Made by a program: the position numbers and the translations under genes. Positions 1-8,622 of a DNA stretch of 64,000 nt are shown piece after piece. The stretch comes from Dysgonomonas sp. UBA7710 (lineage in GTDB: Bacteria; Bacteroidota; Bacteroidia; Bacteroidales; Dysgonomonadaceae). The notes below the pieces were generated by a model. That model worked only from the letters and a program-made list of their open reading frames with translations. It ran no database searches and was not told the origin of the DNA. The stretch lies in contig NZ_DLFW01000039.1 of NCBI RefSeq assembly GCF_002482385.1, forward strand, positions 6,528-70,527. The letters are read 5' to 3'. The number at the start of each line of letters is the position of its first letter. The stretch's first letter is position 1.

Positions 1-1646
1 CCTTCTTTTACTTCCGTACCGATAACAGGAGCAGTGGATACATCGTCTACGTCCACCTGCCAGATCACCTGACCGCTTACAGTAGCCTGGATTGGTTTTG
101 CATCAGGATATTTCGCCTGGATAGCTTCTGCGTCGAATGCAGGAACTTCAACTACCTGACGTGTAACGATAATAGGGGCGCCGGCTTTTTCCTTCTGTTT
201 CTCCAAATCTTCATTGAAACGTTCTTTAGCCAGACCGGACTTGTAGTCACGGTATTGACGGTCGTGCATCGCAAGTTCGAATAACTCTTCATCATCCTGA
301 CCGTAGTCCCATCCGTTGTCGTCCATTTCCTTGCGGTATGTATCCAACGCATCAGGATATTCGTCCTGAGGATTACCTGTATAGAATTCAAGATTCTTAG
401 ACTTGGCAAGAGCTATGATTTCATCATCCAGTTTGCCCGGAAGTGTACCGGTTTTACCAAGTATCATGTTCCAGCTGTCCTTGTCGATATTAGAGAAACG
501 AGGTTGTCCCTGAGCCATTGCGAAGATGTTCATCAGTGCGATATTCTTCACATATTGGCTGAATGGTGTTACCAATGGCGGATAACCAAGCTTAGGCCAT
601 ATATATTCTACTTCTTCGAATAGCTGAACCACAAGGTCGTTCAACGTTACTTCGGCTTTTCCATTGTTGCGAAGAGCCATATTGATAGCCGAATGCATTC
701 CGCGAAGGTCAGCCATCATAGAGCCCATCATACCACCCGGAAGTCCACAACCTACAAGCAGAGAATTCAGGAACTTGTTTGAAGGGTCGATCCAGTATCC
801 TAAGAAATCGTCGATGAAAGACTGTGTCAGGGCACGGGCTTCCATATATGCATTCATGTTGATATCAGGAACAGAGAAACCTGCATCTTTCAGCATAGCC
901 TGTATTGTGATAACGTCAGGATGTACCATTCCCCATGCTAGAGGTTCGATAGCAGTATCCAGGTAATCAGCCCCTGCTCTTGCGACTTCGAGCATAGAAG
1001 CTACGGAAAATCCGGGGCCTGTATGTCCGTGGTATTCGATAGGGATATTCGGATGTCTGTCCTTTAATGCTTTTACAAGTTTGCCGAGAAAAGCAGGGCG
1101 TCCCACTCCGGCCATATCTTTTAAGCAAATTTCGTCTGCTCCGAAATCAATCAGTTTATCGGCGAAATTTACATAGTAATCAACAGTGTGAATCGGGGAA
1201 TGTGTAATACAAAGGGCAGTCTGGGAAATCATGCCTGCTTCTTTTGCATATTTTACTGACAATTCCAGATTTCGGGGGTCGTTCAATCCGTCAAAAGAGC
1301 GGGAAATGTTTGTTCCCTGAGCGTGTTTTACTTTAAACATCAGGCGACGCACATCCTTCGGAACCGGATACATGCGCAGAGCATTCAGTCCGCGTTCGAG
1401 CATGTGAGTCTGTATTCCGACTTTGTTGAACGGTGCAGTCCATTCGCGAACCGCTCTATTCGGATTTTCACCATAAAGCAGGTTTACTTGTTCGAACGCA
1501 CCACCGTTTGTTTCAACACGGGCAAAACAGCCCATATCGATGATTACAGGTGCAATTTGTGTTAATTGGTCAACACGCGGCTGGTACTTTCCGGATGACT
1601 GCCACATGTCACGATAAACGAGGCTAAATTTAATTTCTTTTCCCAT
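1..1646 (-). CDS. Biotin-dependent carboxyltransferase subunit (oxaloacetate decarboxylase alpha / pyruvate carboxylase subunit B type), C-terminus cut by window edge
   Basis: The first 548 codons are in the window, starting from ATG at 1646, and the frame is still open at base 1. The protein has the conserved carboxyltransferase barrel: RDMWQS near the N-terminus (the RDAHQS-type metal and substrate motif), FDGLNDPRN, the metal/carbamyl-lysine segment CLKDMAG, and the YHGHTG histidine pair. After the barrel comes the long helical domain, and the visible end looks like the approach to a biotinyl domain, whose lysine would lie outside. Such subunits move carboxyl groups between oxaloacetate/pyruvate and biotin, either in a Na+-pumping decarboxylase or in a two-subunit pyruvate carboxylase. 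Partner subunits are not in view, so the complex cannot be decided. Confidence 0.9.
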   Translation of the reverse strand, partial: MGKEIKFSLVYRDMWQSSGKYQPRVDQLTQIAPVIIDMGCFARVETNGGAFEQVNLLYGENPNRAVREWTAPFNKVGIQTHMLERGLNALRMYPVPKDVRRLMFKVKHAQGTNISRSFDGLNDPRNLELSVKYAKEAGMISQTALCITHSPIHTVDYYVNFADKLIDFGADEICLKDMAGVGRPAFLGKLVKALKDRHPNIPIEYHGHTGPGFSVASMLEVARAGADYLDTAIEPLAWGMVHPDVITIQAMLKDAGFSVPDINMNAYMEARALTQSFIDDFLGYWIDPSNKFLNSLLVGCGLPGGMMGSMMADLRGMHSAINMALRNNGKAEVTLNDLVVQLFEEVEYIWPKLGYPPLVTPFSQYVKNIALMNIFAMAQGQPRFSNIDKDSWNMILGKTGTLPGKLDDEIIALAKSKNLEFYTGNPQDEYPDALDTYRKEMDDNGWDYGQDDEELFELAMHDRQYRDYKSGLAKERFNEDLEKQKEKAGAPIIVTRQVVEVPAFDAEAIQAKYPDAKPIQATVSGQVIWQVDVDDVSTAPVIGTEVKE

Positions 1647-1750
1647 GACTGTTTTTAGAGTTATATTGAAAAAGAGTAGCATAAAACGGCTTATGCAGAC
1701 TCTAAAATCTATTAATTCATCAACTGTATATCAATCTATTGATTGCTTCA

Positions 1751-1758
1751 CAAATTTA
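1751..1758 (-). promoter_or_regulatory. Candidate -7 promoter box for the carboxyltransferase gene
   Basis: On the minus strand this reads TAAATTTG, matching the Bacteroidota -7 consensus TAnnTTTG, about 105 bases before the start at 1646. No clear -33 TTTG was found, so support is moderate. The rest of 1759-1990 is AT-rich and shows nothing recognisable. Confidence 0.4.
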
Positions 1759-1994
1759 AGTTTTTATATCTGAATAAAAGAATAAAATAATTATTAAAAT
1801 TATCAATTTGTCATAAAAAAAGCGTAATCTTTCCGTTTTTTGTCTGCTATCTATATAGGTTGCACAAAGAAGGTAAAAGTGAGCAGTCTTTTTGCTTGAT
1901 AAATCTTATTTTTTGATCCGTAGGGGGCTGTAGTGAATAGAGAGGATAATTGCTATCTGGTTTTATTTCAGCTTACAGTATAGCTGTAGTTTGA

Positions 1995-2357
1995 AAAAGT
2001 AACAAAGGTAACAGAAACTAATTAAGAATTAAGAATGAAAAATTAATAATTAGCTTGTCATGCTGAGCAGAGCGAAGCATCTCGCCAGTTAACAGTGAAT
2101 AGTCATCAGTCATCACTCGTATCTTGTCTACTCGTATCTCAAAAAAAGTAACAGTTTTTTCAGTGAACAGTTAACCGTCATCAGTTAACAACTGGTATCT
2201 CGTATCTTATCTACTTGTAACTATTCCCAAAAAAGTTACAGCTTTTACGCATTTTAATTATTGAATCCTTAAACATTAAATTTTTAAATCCTAAATCCAA
2301 CACATCAAAGAGCTATAAGCTAGTAGCTAAAGGCTAATAACTTACTGTATAGATAAA
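1995..2357 (+). repeat. Mosaic intergenic repeat, copy 1
   Basis: Non-coding stretch built of short degenerate tandem words. In order: GTAACAAAGGTAACAG, a CTTGTCATGCTGAG...GAAGCATCTCG element (2054-2084), TTAACAGT/TCATCAGT words, CTCGTATCTTGTCTACTCG words, a second GTAACAG block, and finally the terminal module CAAAGAGCTATAAGCTAGTAGCTA running to TATAGATAAA. Bases 2148-2223 are the same as 9509-9584 except at two positions. It lies between two minus-strand genes. Confidence 0.8.
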
Positions 2358-2418
2358 TTTTTTTAAAAAAATAATTTTCGTGTGGTTGCCTTAATTGAGG
2401 CGTGTAGTATACAAATAA

Positions 2419-2452
2419 AAAAGAGATTATAAATTTCTTTATAACCTCTTTT
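2419..2452 (-). terminator. Terminator after nfnB-like gene
   Basis: A 15-base stem with one mismatch (2419-2433 with 2438-2452) and a 4-base loop. Read on the minus strand it follows the gene that ends at 2473 and runs into a T-rich tract. Confidence 0.6.
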
Positions 2453-2472
2453 ATTTTGATTTTCTATTTTGC

Positions 2473-3945
2473 TTAATTTCTTAACGCCTTATCCATTGCT
2501 GCTGCAGCTTTACGTCCGTCGCCCATGGCAAGGATTACGGTTGCTCCTCCGCGTACAATATCTCCTCCGGCATACACTTCAGGTAAGGCTGACTGCATCG
2601 TATCCTGATTGACTATAATTGTTCCCCATTTGGAAACTTCAAGGCCTTTGAATGTGGATGGGATTAATGGATTCGGTGAAACTCCCACACTGACAATTAC
2701 CTGGTCTACATCGAACCACTCGGTTGCACCTTCGATAGCAACCGGTTTACGGCGACCCGAAGCATCAGGCTCACCCAGCTCCATCTTTTGAAGAAGCATA
2801 CGCTGTACACGTCCGTTCTCGTCCCCTTCGTATCTGAGTGGATTGTGCAGGGTATGGAATATTATACCTTCCTCCTTGGCATGTTTCACTTCTTCGATAC
2901 GTGCCGGCATTTCTTCTTCCGAACGACGATATACAATATATGCCTTTTCTGCGCCTAAGCGTTTTGCTGTACGTACGGCATCCATCGCTGTGTTTCCGGC
3001 TCCGATAACAGCAACTTTTTTGCCCATCTGCACAGGAGTGTCGCTTTCCGGATTTGAAGCGTCCATAAGGTTTACGCGTGTGAGGAATTCATTACAAGAC
3101 ATCACGCCGATAAGGTTTTCACCCGGGATATTCATAAAATTAGGTAATCCTGCACCACTGGCGGCGAATATTCCTTTGAATCCGTCGCTCAGTAAATCCT
3201 CACGGGAAATAGTTTTGCCTACGATACAGTTGTTGATGAATTTTACGCCCATTTCGCGAAGGACGTTTATCTCAACATCCACTATCTCGTTAGGAAGGCG
3301 GAATTCAGGTATACCATATTTTAATACGCCTCCGATCTCGTGTAATGCTTCGAATACAGTGACATCATATCCCAGTTTCGCCATATCTCCGGCAAAAGCC
3401 AGACCGGCAGGGCCTGATCCTACTACTGCGATTTTAATACCGTTGGCAGGGGCTAGTTCAGGTAAGGACATTTGTCCGCTTTCGCGTTCATAATCTGCAG
3501 CAAATCGTTCCAGATAACCGATAGCAACAGGCTCTTTTTTCATCTTTTGTATATAGATACATTTTGCTTCGCACTGTTTTTCCTGTGGACATACACGTCC
3601 GCAAACGGCCGGCAAAGCGCTGGTCTCTTTCAGCACTTTTGCAGCTTCGAGGAACTCTCCCCGCTCAATATTTTTAATAAATGAAGGTATCTGTATGTTA
3701 ACCGGACAGCCTTCCATACATGTAGGGTTGGCACAATCGAGGCAGCGCGCAGCCTCAAACATTGCCTGCTCCTTTGTTAATCCCAGATTAACTTCTTCTT
3801 TCAATGAATGGCTTCTGTATTCGGCATCCAGCTCCGGCATGTGTACGCGCGGCCTCTCGCCACGCTCTTTGGCTTTCATGCCTCTGCGTAGTTCGTCTCT
3901 CCAGGGCTCGCTACGTCTTGCCTGTATGTTCTCTTGTTCTGTCAT
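2473..3945 (-). CDS. nfnB: NADPH-binding flavoprotein of the GltD family, probably the NfnB subunit of NADH-dependent ferredoxin:NADP+ oxidoreductase
   Basis: 490 residues from ATG at 3945. The frame stays open upstream to a TTG at 4029, but that extension is read from repeat-like intergenic sequence and is rejected. N-terminal iron-sulfur cysteines (CLDCANPTCMEGCP and CGRVCPQEKQCEAKC) are followed by an FAD Rossmann motif VVGSGPAG and an NADP motif VIGAGNTAMD, then the C-terminal GGDIVRGGATVI motif. This is the GltD-type layout shared by glutamate synthase small subunits and NfnB. It follows an NfnA-type subunit on the same strand by 99 bases, and no large glutamate synthase subunit is adjacent. 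The pair is therefore more likely NfnAB, which balances NADH, NADPH and reduced ferredoxin by flavin-based bifurcation. Many databases would call it glutamate synthase small subunit. Confidence 0.82.
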   Translation of the reverse strand: MTEQENIQARRSEPWRDELRRGMKAKERGERPRVHMPELDAEYRSHSLKEEVNLGLTKEQAMFEAARCLDCANPTCMEGCPVNIQIPSFIKNIERGEFLEAAKVLKETSALPAVCGRVCPQEKQCEAKCIYIQKMKKEPVAIGYLERFAADYERESGQMSLPELAPANGIKIAVVGSGPAGLAFAGDMAKLGYDVTVFEALHEIGGVLKYGIPEFRLPNEIVDVEINVLREMGVKFINNCIVGKTISREDLLSDGFKGIFAASGAGLPNFMNIPGENLIGVMSCNEFLTRVNLMDASNPESDTPVQMGKKVAVIGAGNTAMDAVRTAKRLGAEKAYIVYRRSEEEMPARIEEVKHAKEEGIIFHTLHNPLRYEGDENGRVQRMLLQKMELGEPDASGRRKPVAIEGATEWFDVDQVIVSVGVSPNPLIPSTFKGLEVSKWGTIIVNQDTMQSALPEVYAGGDIVRGGATVILAMGDGRKAAAAMDKALRN

Positions 3946-4044
3946 TTTTTTAGTTATAAGTTTTAAGTAATGTGTAATAAGTAACGGATGTGAAATGAAA
4001 GAAGTAAAACCCCTTCTTAGTCCTTTCAACTTTTTACTTAATAC

Positions 4045-4827
4045 TTAATTGTATGCTTTCAATCTCATCAACATTTCATCGAAATCAACTTCGTGAGCAT
4101 TGAATTCAGGGCCATCAACGCATACAAACTTGGTTTTACCTCCAACGGTGATGCGGCATGCACCACACATTCCTGTTCCATCGACCATTATGGTGTTTAA
4201 GGAGGCCATTGTAGGTATATTATATTTTTGAGTAAGAAGGGATACGAATTTCATCATAATGGCAGGTCCTATAGTTACGCACAGATCTACCTTCTCCCTA
4301 TTGACTACCATCTCGATGCCGTTTGTAATCAATCCTTTATGTCCATACGAACCATCGTCTGTCATAACAATTACTTCATCAGAATACTCGGCGACCTGCT
4401 TTTCGAGGATTACCAGGTCTTTTGTACGCGCTGCTAGAACTGAGATCACTTTATTCCCGGCTTTTTTCATCGCTTCTATGATAGGCAGCATAGGAGCAAT
4501 ACCAACACCACCGCCTGCACATATTACGGTACCGTAATTTTCGATATGGGTAGCTTGTCCCAAAGGCCCTACAACATCTGTGATGTAATCACCTGTGTTG
4601 AGGTTGCAGATCTTTTTAGAAGATGCGCCTACAGCCTGTATAACTATAGTTATCGTACCCTTAGCCACATCAGAAGCGGCAATTGTGAGAGGAATACGCT
4701 CTCCTTTTTCGCCTACCCGTACAATTACAAAGTGTCCGGCTTTACGGCTTCGTGCTATCAGAGGTGCTTCTACCTCAAACTTTACTACATTTTCAGAGAA
4801 ATACTCTTTGTCTACAATTTTATTCAT
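4045..4827 (-). CDS. nfnA: Ferredoxin-NADP+ reductase-like FAD/NAD-binding subunit, NfnA type
   Basis: 260 residues. The N-terminal half is a ferredoxin-reductase FAD barrel with the flavin contact RIPLTIA. The middle holds the NAD-binding part with the glycine run CAGGGVGIAP. The C-terminus carries GTGMCGACRI and FVCVDGPEF, whose cysteines match the [2Fe-2S] site of NfnA and the PyrK (dihydroorotate dehydrogenase electron-transfer) family. It is the first gene of a two-gene unit with the GltD-like subunit downstream. Without that partner it could be read as PyrK or sulfide dehydrogenase beta, but the pairing and the absence of pyrD support NfnA. Confidence 0.85.
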   Translation of the reverse strand: MNKIVDKEYFSENVVKFEVEAPLIARSRKAGHFVIVRVGEKGERIPLTIAASDVAKGTITIVIQAVGASSKKICNLNTGDYITDVVGPLGQATHIENYGTVICAGGGVGIAPMLPIIEAMKKAGNKVISVLAARTKDLVILEKQVAEYSDEVIVMTDDGSYGHKGLITNGIEMVVNREKVDLCVTIGPAIMMKFVSLLTQKYNIPTMASLNTIMVDGTGMCGACRITVGGKTKFVCVDGPEFNAHEVDFDEMLMRLKAYN

Positions 4828-5122
4828 TCCAGAATATTAGTTTAAGAGGAGACTTAAGGTCACGGACCTGTTCATCATTTTATTAAGTTTAAATACAAGA
4901 AGTAATTAGATTGAAAATGGATCATTAAATGTTTTCTTCTACTTATTCTTGATTTTATGGTTAGTTTTTTTAGTGTTATCAACAGTTTATCTTTTTACAT
5001 GTTATATTAAAAAAATAGAGAATGGACTGTTAAAATGTCAAAATGCAGCCTTTTCATCGAAAAAATATGTGATTAGGGTTTAAAAGAATTCTTTTGTCAA
5101 GATATTTTTCAAACCTGACACG

Positions 5123-5130
5123 CAAAGTTA
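5123..5130 (-). promoter_or_regulatory. Candidate -7 box for nfnAB, implying a leader of about 290 bases
   Basis: TAACTTTG on the minus strand fits TAnnTTTG exactly. No closer match was found between here and the nfnA start at 4827, so the 4828-5122 stretch may be an untranslated leader. It is AT-rich; the only structure seen is a short hairpin (AGGTC/GACCT, 4857-4869) just before the gene. Confidence 0.4.
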
Positions 5131-5183
5131 CGACAAAGTTTATTTACTAAGTAATTATCTGCTATAAAATATCATATAATTTG

Positions 5184-6842
5184 TTAGTTTAAGTTTTTGT
5201 GGAAAAATTCGACAATATTTCCATAACCTTCTATTTCCAACTTTTTGCGAATAACGGACTTCTTCATCTGGATGGTATTGATACTGAATTCTAATATGAC
5301 AGCTATTTCGTTATTACTAAGTCCGGCATATTCAAGGCAACATATACGGATTTCAATCTCGTCCAGTTGAGGATACTTTTTTCGGATTGTATCCGGAATG
5401 CCTTTATATAGCTGGTTCATTATATCGAATAGCTTATTCCAATCAAGGTTTTCCTGGTTGTAAACAATTTCGTTTACCTTTTTCAATAGTTTCTGTCCAT
5501 GTTTCTTTTCTTCCCCTTTCAATTCTGTTTTAAGTAAAGCGACCTTCTTCAAGATGTCGAAGTGCTGGAATAGAACTTTTCTGAAGGAGTTTTCTTTCTC
5601 ATCTATGTTATCGGCCATCTCCTGCATTTGAAATATTTTTAGATGAGCAGCAGCCAGTGCCGCTTTGTATTTAGCTCTCTTCCGGTAAAAAACTAAACCC
5701 ATTATCAGAATAAGTATAAATAACAGGACTATAATAAGGAACACTATTCGTCTTTCGATGAGAAGACTGTTGTTCTCATTCTGTATCAGCTCGAAGTCAT
5801 ACTTTTTCTGGATATCAAGAATTATCTGGTTATTTGTGCCCTTGAGCATCTTTTTCAAGAGTGCAGCATATTCTTTATAATCGGTTAATGCCTGTTGATA
5901 GTTCTTGTCTTTTTCCGCAGTTTTAGCCAATAATTGAAAGAGTATTAATTTCAATGGATGGTTATCATGTCCCTTTATCAATGTAAGTGATTTATTGATA
6001 TAGAATAATGTGGAGTCTTTGTTCTGCTCTTCATCGAATGAATAAGCTATGTTAAGATAGTTCCTTGCTACCTCTTCGTTGTCACTTAAGTAAGGTATGG
6101 AATGCCTGAAATAAGCTCTGGCCTGATCCCGTTCCCCAATGCTGCCGAGGGCAAAACCCATGTTTCGAATAATAAAGGCTTGTTCTGTAGAGTCATTGTG
6201 TACCTTGGCCAGAGATAAACCTTTGTTATAATAGTAAAAACTACTGTCCGTATTCCCTTTCATAAGCAGATTAGATCCTATTTTGTCATAGGCTATAATT
6301 TCATTTTTATATTTTCCTGCTTTATTGAAATACAGAATCGCTTGTCTGTATCTGATAATCGCTTCATCGCTTAAAAGCTGGTTTTGGTAGAGGTCTCCTA
6401 TATAGAATTCTATCAGGCCTTTAAGAGCATTGTTGCTGCTCTCCTTTGCGTGGGTTTCTGCATTTAAGTAGGTGCTCATAGCCATCTGTGTGTTTCCCCG
6501 TGCAGCTAAAATATATCCGCTGTATAGAGAAGCGATAACTATATTTTCCATTTCACCTTTTTCTTCGTAATATCTCTTTGTCTCAAAGATCAGAGTGTCA
6601 TTAGTTATGTCCTCCAATGCTTTGTCTTTGGCTTGGATATGCAGCAGAATATATTTGTTGTAGGCCTCTTTGTCCAGATTTTTAGGATCAATCCCGTTGT
6701 TGAGTATCTGTAGCGCCTCTTTCGGGTTTTGCTCTAAAAGGATTTCCGCCCTGCTTAGTGTTTCTTTTGCCTTATTTCCATTTAGATTACAAGCTGAAAA
6801 CACCGTGCATAGTATGAAAATGAACCCCCAATTTTTATACAT
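5184..6842 (-). CDS. Membrane-bound TPR regulator with C-terminal LuxR-type DNA-binding domain
   Basis: 552 residues from ATG at 6842; an in-frame ATG at 6884 would add 14 residues. The start at 6842 gives a normal lipoprotein-like signal (IFILCTVFSAC). About 330 residues of TPR-like helical repeats follow, then one strong membrane segment (about residues 366-385), a coiled linker, and a C-terminal helix-turn-helix (LDEIEIRICCLEYAGLSNNE and following) of LuxR type. The layout places a helical repeat sensor in the periplasm and the DNA-binding part in the cytoplasm. Such regulators are common in Bacteroidota; the signal sensed is unknown. It is divergent from the DUF3244 gene at 7114, a plausible target. 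Confidence 0.75.
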   Translation of the reverse strand: MYKNWGFIFILCTVFSACNLNGNKAKETLSRAEILLEQNPKEALQILNNGIDPKNLDKEAYNKYILLHIQAKDKALEDITNDTLIFETKRYYEEKGEMENIVIASLYSGYILAARGNTQMAMSTYLNAETHAKESSNNALKGLIEFYIGDLYQNQLLSDEAIIRYRQAILYFNKAGKYKNEIIAYDKIGSNLLMKGNTDSSFYYYNKGLSLAKVHNDSTEQAFIIRNMGFALGSIGERDQARAYFRHSIPYLSDNEEVARNYLNIAYSFDEEQNKDSTLFYINKSLTLIKGHDNHPLKLILFQLLAKTAEKDKNYQQALTDYKEYAALLKKMLKGTNNQIILDIQKKYDFELIQNENNSLLIERRIVFLIIVLLFILILIMGLVFYRKRAKYKAALAAAHLKIFQMQEMADNIDEKENSFRKVLFQHFDILKKVALLKTELKGEEKKHGQKLLKKVNEIVYNQENLDWNKLFDIMNQLYKGIPDTIRKKYPQLDEIEIRICCLEYAGLSNNEIAVILEFSINTIQMKKSVIRKKLEIEGYGNIVEFFHKNLN

Positions 6843-7037
6843 AATTTGAATCATTAGAAGCATAATTATTGAAAATGACTTCATAGTTAGCTAAAAAAAG
6901 GTTTCAAAACAAGAAATATAGTATAATTATTCTAAGAAAAAATCTATATAAAACAATATATTTGTAAATGTAATTATTTTATTATTAATTATATATAAAA
7001 AACAGGACTTGTAAAAATCTATATCATTCAAAAAAAC

Positions 7038-7069
7038 ATTGCATTTGTTTATTTCATCCATTAGTTTTG
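7038..7069 (+). promoter_or_regulatory. Promoter for the DUF3244 gene
   Basis: The -7 box TAGTTTTG lies at 7062-7069, with ATTG at 7038-7041 as a -33 element and a 20-base spacer. Transcription would start near 7076. This excludes the longer reading frame that begins at 7039 and supports the ATG at 7114. Confidence 0.55.
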
Positions 7070-7113
7070 TATCAGACTTACAGAGAAAGACGACCTTGCA
7101 ATTCCTTGTGGCT

Positions 7114-7554
7114 ATGAGAAAGATTTATCTGTGTTTTTTGGTTTTGGTTGTTTCATTTATTATAAACACGTATATGTATTCGTTCAATAGTAAGAATAGT
7201 TATTACATCCTAAGTGTGAATGATGATGTTGACTGGGAAATTACAGTAAAGATCCTCACAGGATCCAATAGACCAAGGATGGCAGATGCCGGCAAGACTG
7301 TATCTCTGTTTAAGCCTGTACAGATTTATCGAAGCAATTTTGGTTTGAAGGTCAATCTGTTCATTTACGGAAAGATAAATATCAAGATTGTTGATAATAC
7401 AGGTATGCCGGTTTATTTACGTCAATTCACACCGGATGGTGTTAATACTAAAGTTGAAATAAATACCTCCGGATGGAATAGTGGTAGTTATACTATTACT
7501 CTATCAGATGCAGCAGGAACAAATATTGCTGTCGGAGAATTCGATATACGTTAG
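7114..7554 (+). CDS. DUF3244 family secreted protein
   Basis: 146 residues from ATG at 7114. The N-terminus (MRKIYLCFLVLVVSFI) is a signal peptide or membrane anchor. The rest is a small beta-sandwich with the pattern VNLFIYGKINIKIVDNTG, then SGWNSGSYTITLSDAAGTN and a short end at FDIR. DUF3244 proteins are small, exported, Bacteroidota-restricted beta proteins of unknown role, often next to TPR-containing regulators. Here the divergent neighbour is such a regulator. Start choice rests on the promoter at 7038-7069, which overlaps the longer frame. No catalytic motif is visible. Confidence 0.7.
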   Translation: MRKIYLCFLVLVVSFIINTYMYSFNSKNSYYILSVNDDVDWEITVKILTGSNRPRMADAGKTVSLFKPVQIYRSNFGLKVNLFIYGKINIKIVDNTGMPVYLRQFTPDGVNTKVEINTSGWNSGSYTITLSDAAGTNIAVGEFDIR

Positions 7555-7657
7555 GTTTATTAGGCAAAGATACTTTTCCCGCAAGACTTAGCTTACTTAC
7601 AATTACAATTTATTATTGGGGAAGTCTTTTGCAACAGCTACTTGCAAATAGCTATGG

Positions 7658-7687
7658 AAAGGGTGAATCTGGACAGATTTGCCCTTT
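7658..7687. terminator. Bidirectional terminator between convergent genes
   Basis: A 13-pair stem including two G-T pairs (7658-7670 with 7675-7687), with a GGAC loop, lies between the ends of the DUF3244 gene and the yeiH-like gene and is followed by T-rich sequence. Confidence 0.55.
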
Positions 7688-7694
7688 TACATTT

Positions 7695-8618
7695 TTAGAA
7701 AACGAAGCGTATCCAGCAATAGGAAAGGACGGCGATTATGATCCATAAGACTATACCAAGCAGAAATGTGTTGACTCCGGTTTCCTTTACCTCTTTCATG
7801 TTTATGGATGTTCCTATAAAAAACAATGAGACCATCATCCCTTTCTTTCCGAGCCAGCTGAGATGATCGTTAGTTTCGGCCATTCCCGGTATATAATTAC
7901 CTATAATGATAGCAACTACGAATAGGAAGATGAACCAGGGGATATTTATCTTAGATGCTTTGTTTTTATTGAAGAATGCTATACACAAAGCTAAAGGAAT
8001 GATCCATAATGTACGGGTAAGTTTTACTGTAGTACCTACCTGCAAGGCCTGTTCACCATATGCGGAGCAGGCTCCGACTACAGAGCTGGTGTCGTGGATG
8101 GCAATGGCGGCCCAATAGCCGAAATGTGTCTGGTCCATTTGTAGTAAATGCCCAATTACGGGAAATATAAATAGTCCCACAGCATTTAATACGAATATTA
8201 CAGCCAGAGAAAAACTTATTTCGTTGTTTTTTGCGCCTAATACAGGTGCTATCGCTGCTATGGCGCTCCCTCCGCAAATAGCGGTTCCTCCCGAAATAAG
8301 CATAGTCGTATTTTTCTGTACCTGAAGAAATCTGCCGAGAATAATACCGCAAATCATGGTAACGGCGACAGAGACAACGGTGATTATAAATCCTGTTTTT
8401 CCGGTTTGCACAACATCGTGCACCGACATGGAAAATCCCATGCATACAATTGAAGCCTGTAGCAGATATTTTGTTAGTTTCCCTGTTTTCACTACCTCTT
8501 CCCCTTTGTAGAAGATAGCAAGCAATATGCCTATAAACAGGGCCAGAGGAGCAGAGAAGAATGGAAAAAGACAGCAGATAGGAATGATATAATATAATTT
8601 ACCCAGATATTTTTGCAT
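7695..8618 (-). CDS. YeiH/UPF0324 family membrane transporter (putative sulfate or sulfite exporter family)
   Basis: 307 residues, nearly all hydrophobic, with about nine or ten membrane segments. The family signature is clear: QASIVCMGFSMS early, GGTAICGGSAIAAIAPV in the middle, and AIHDTSSVVGACSAYGEQAL near the centre. This is the Cons_hypoth698 (PF03601) family, often named putative sulfate exporter, although the substrate is rarely proven. It starts only 4 bases after ybeY on the same strand, so the two are probably co-transcribed. No sulfur-metabolism genes are nearby to support the substrate. Confidence 0.88.
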   Translation of the reverse strand: MQKYLGKLYYIIPICCLFPFFSAPLALFIGILLAIFYKGEEVVKTGKLTKYLLQASIVCMGFSMSVHDVVQTGKTGFIITVVSVAVTMICGIILGRFLQVQKNTTMLISGGTAICGGSAIAAIAPVLGAKNNEISFSLAVIFVLNAVGLFIFPVIGHLLQMDQTHFGYWAAIAIHDTSSVVGACSAYGEQALQVGTTVKLTRTLWIIPLALCIAFFNKNKASKINIPWFIFLFVVAIIIGNYIPGMAETNDHLSWLGKKGMMVSLFFIGTSINMKEVKETGVNTFLLGIVLWIIIAVLSYCWIRFVF

Positions 8619-8622
8619 GATT

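Noticed and set aside
2843..3493. Long plus-strand open frame inside nfnB
   Set aside because: Shadow of the real gene on the other strand; no family pattern.
3946..4029. N-terminal extension of the NfnB-like gene from a TTG codon
   Set aside because: The extra residues are read from repeat-like intergenic sequence, and the ATG at 3945 gives the normal family start.
7039..7113. Longer start for the DUF3244 protein
   Set aside because: The extension overlaps the promoter (7038-7069), so it is not transcribed from that promoter.
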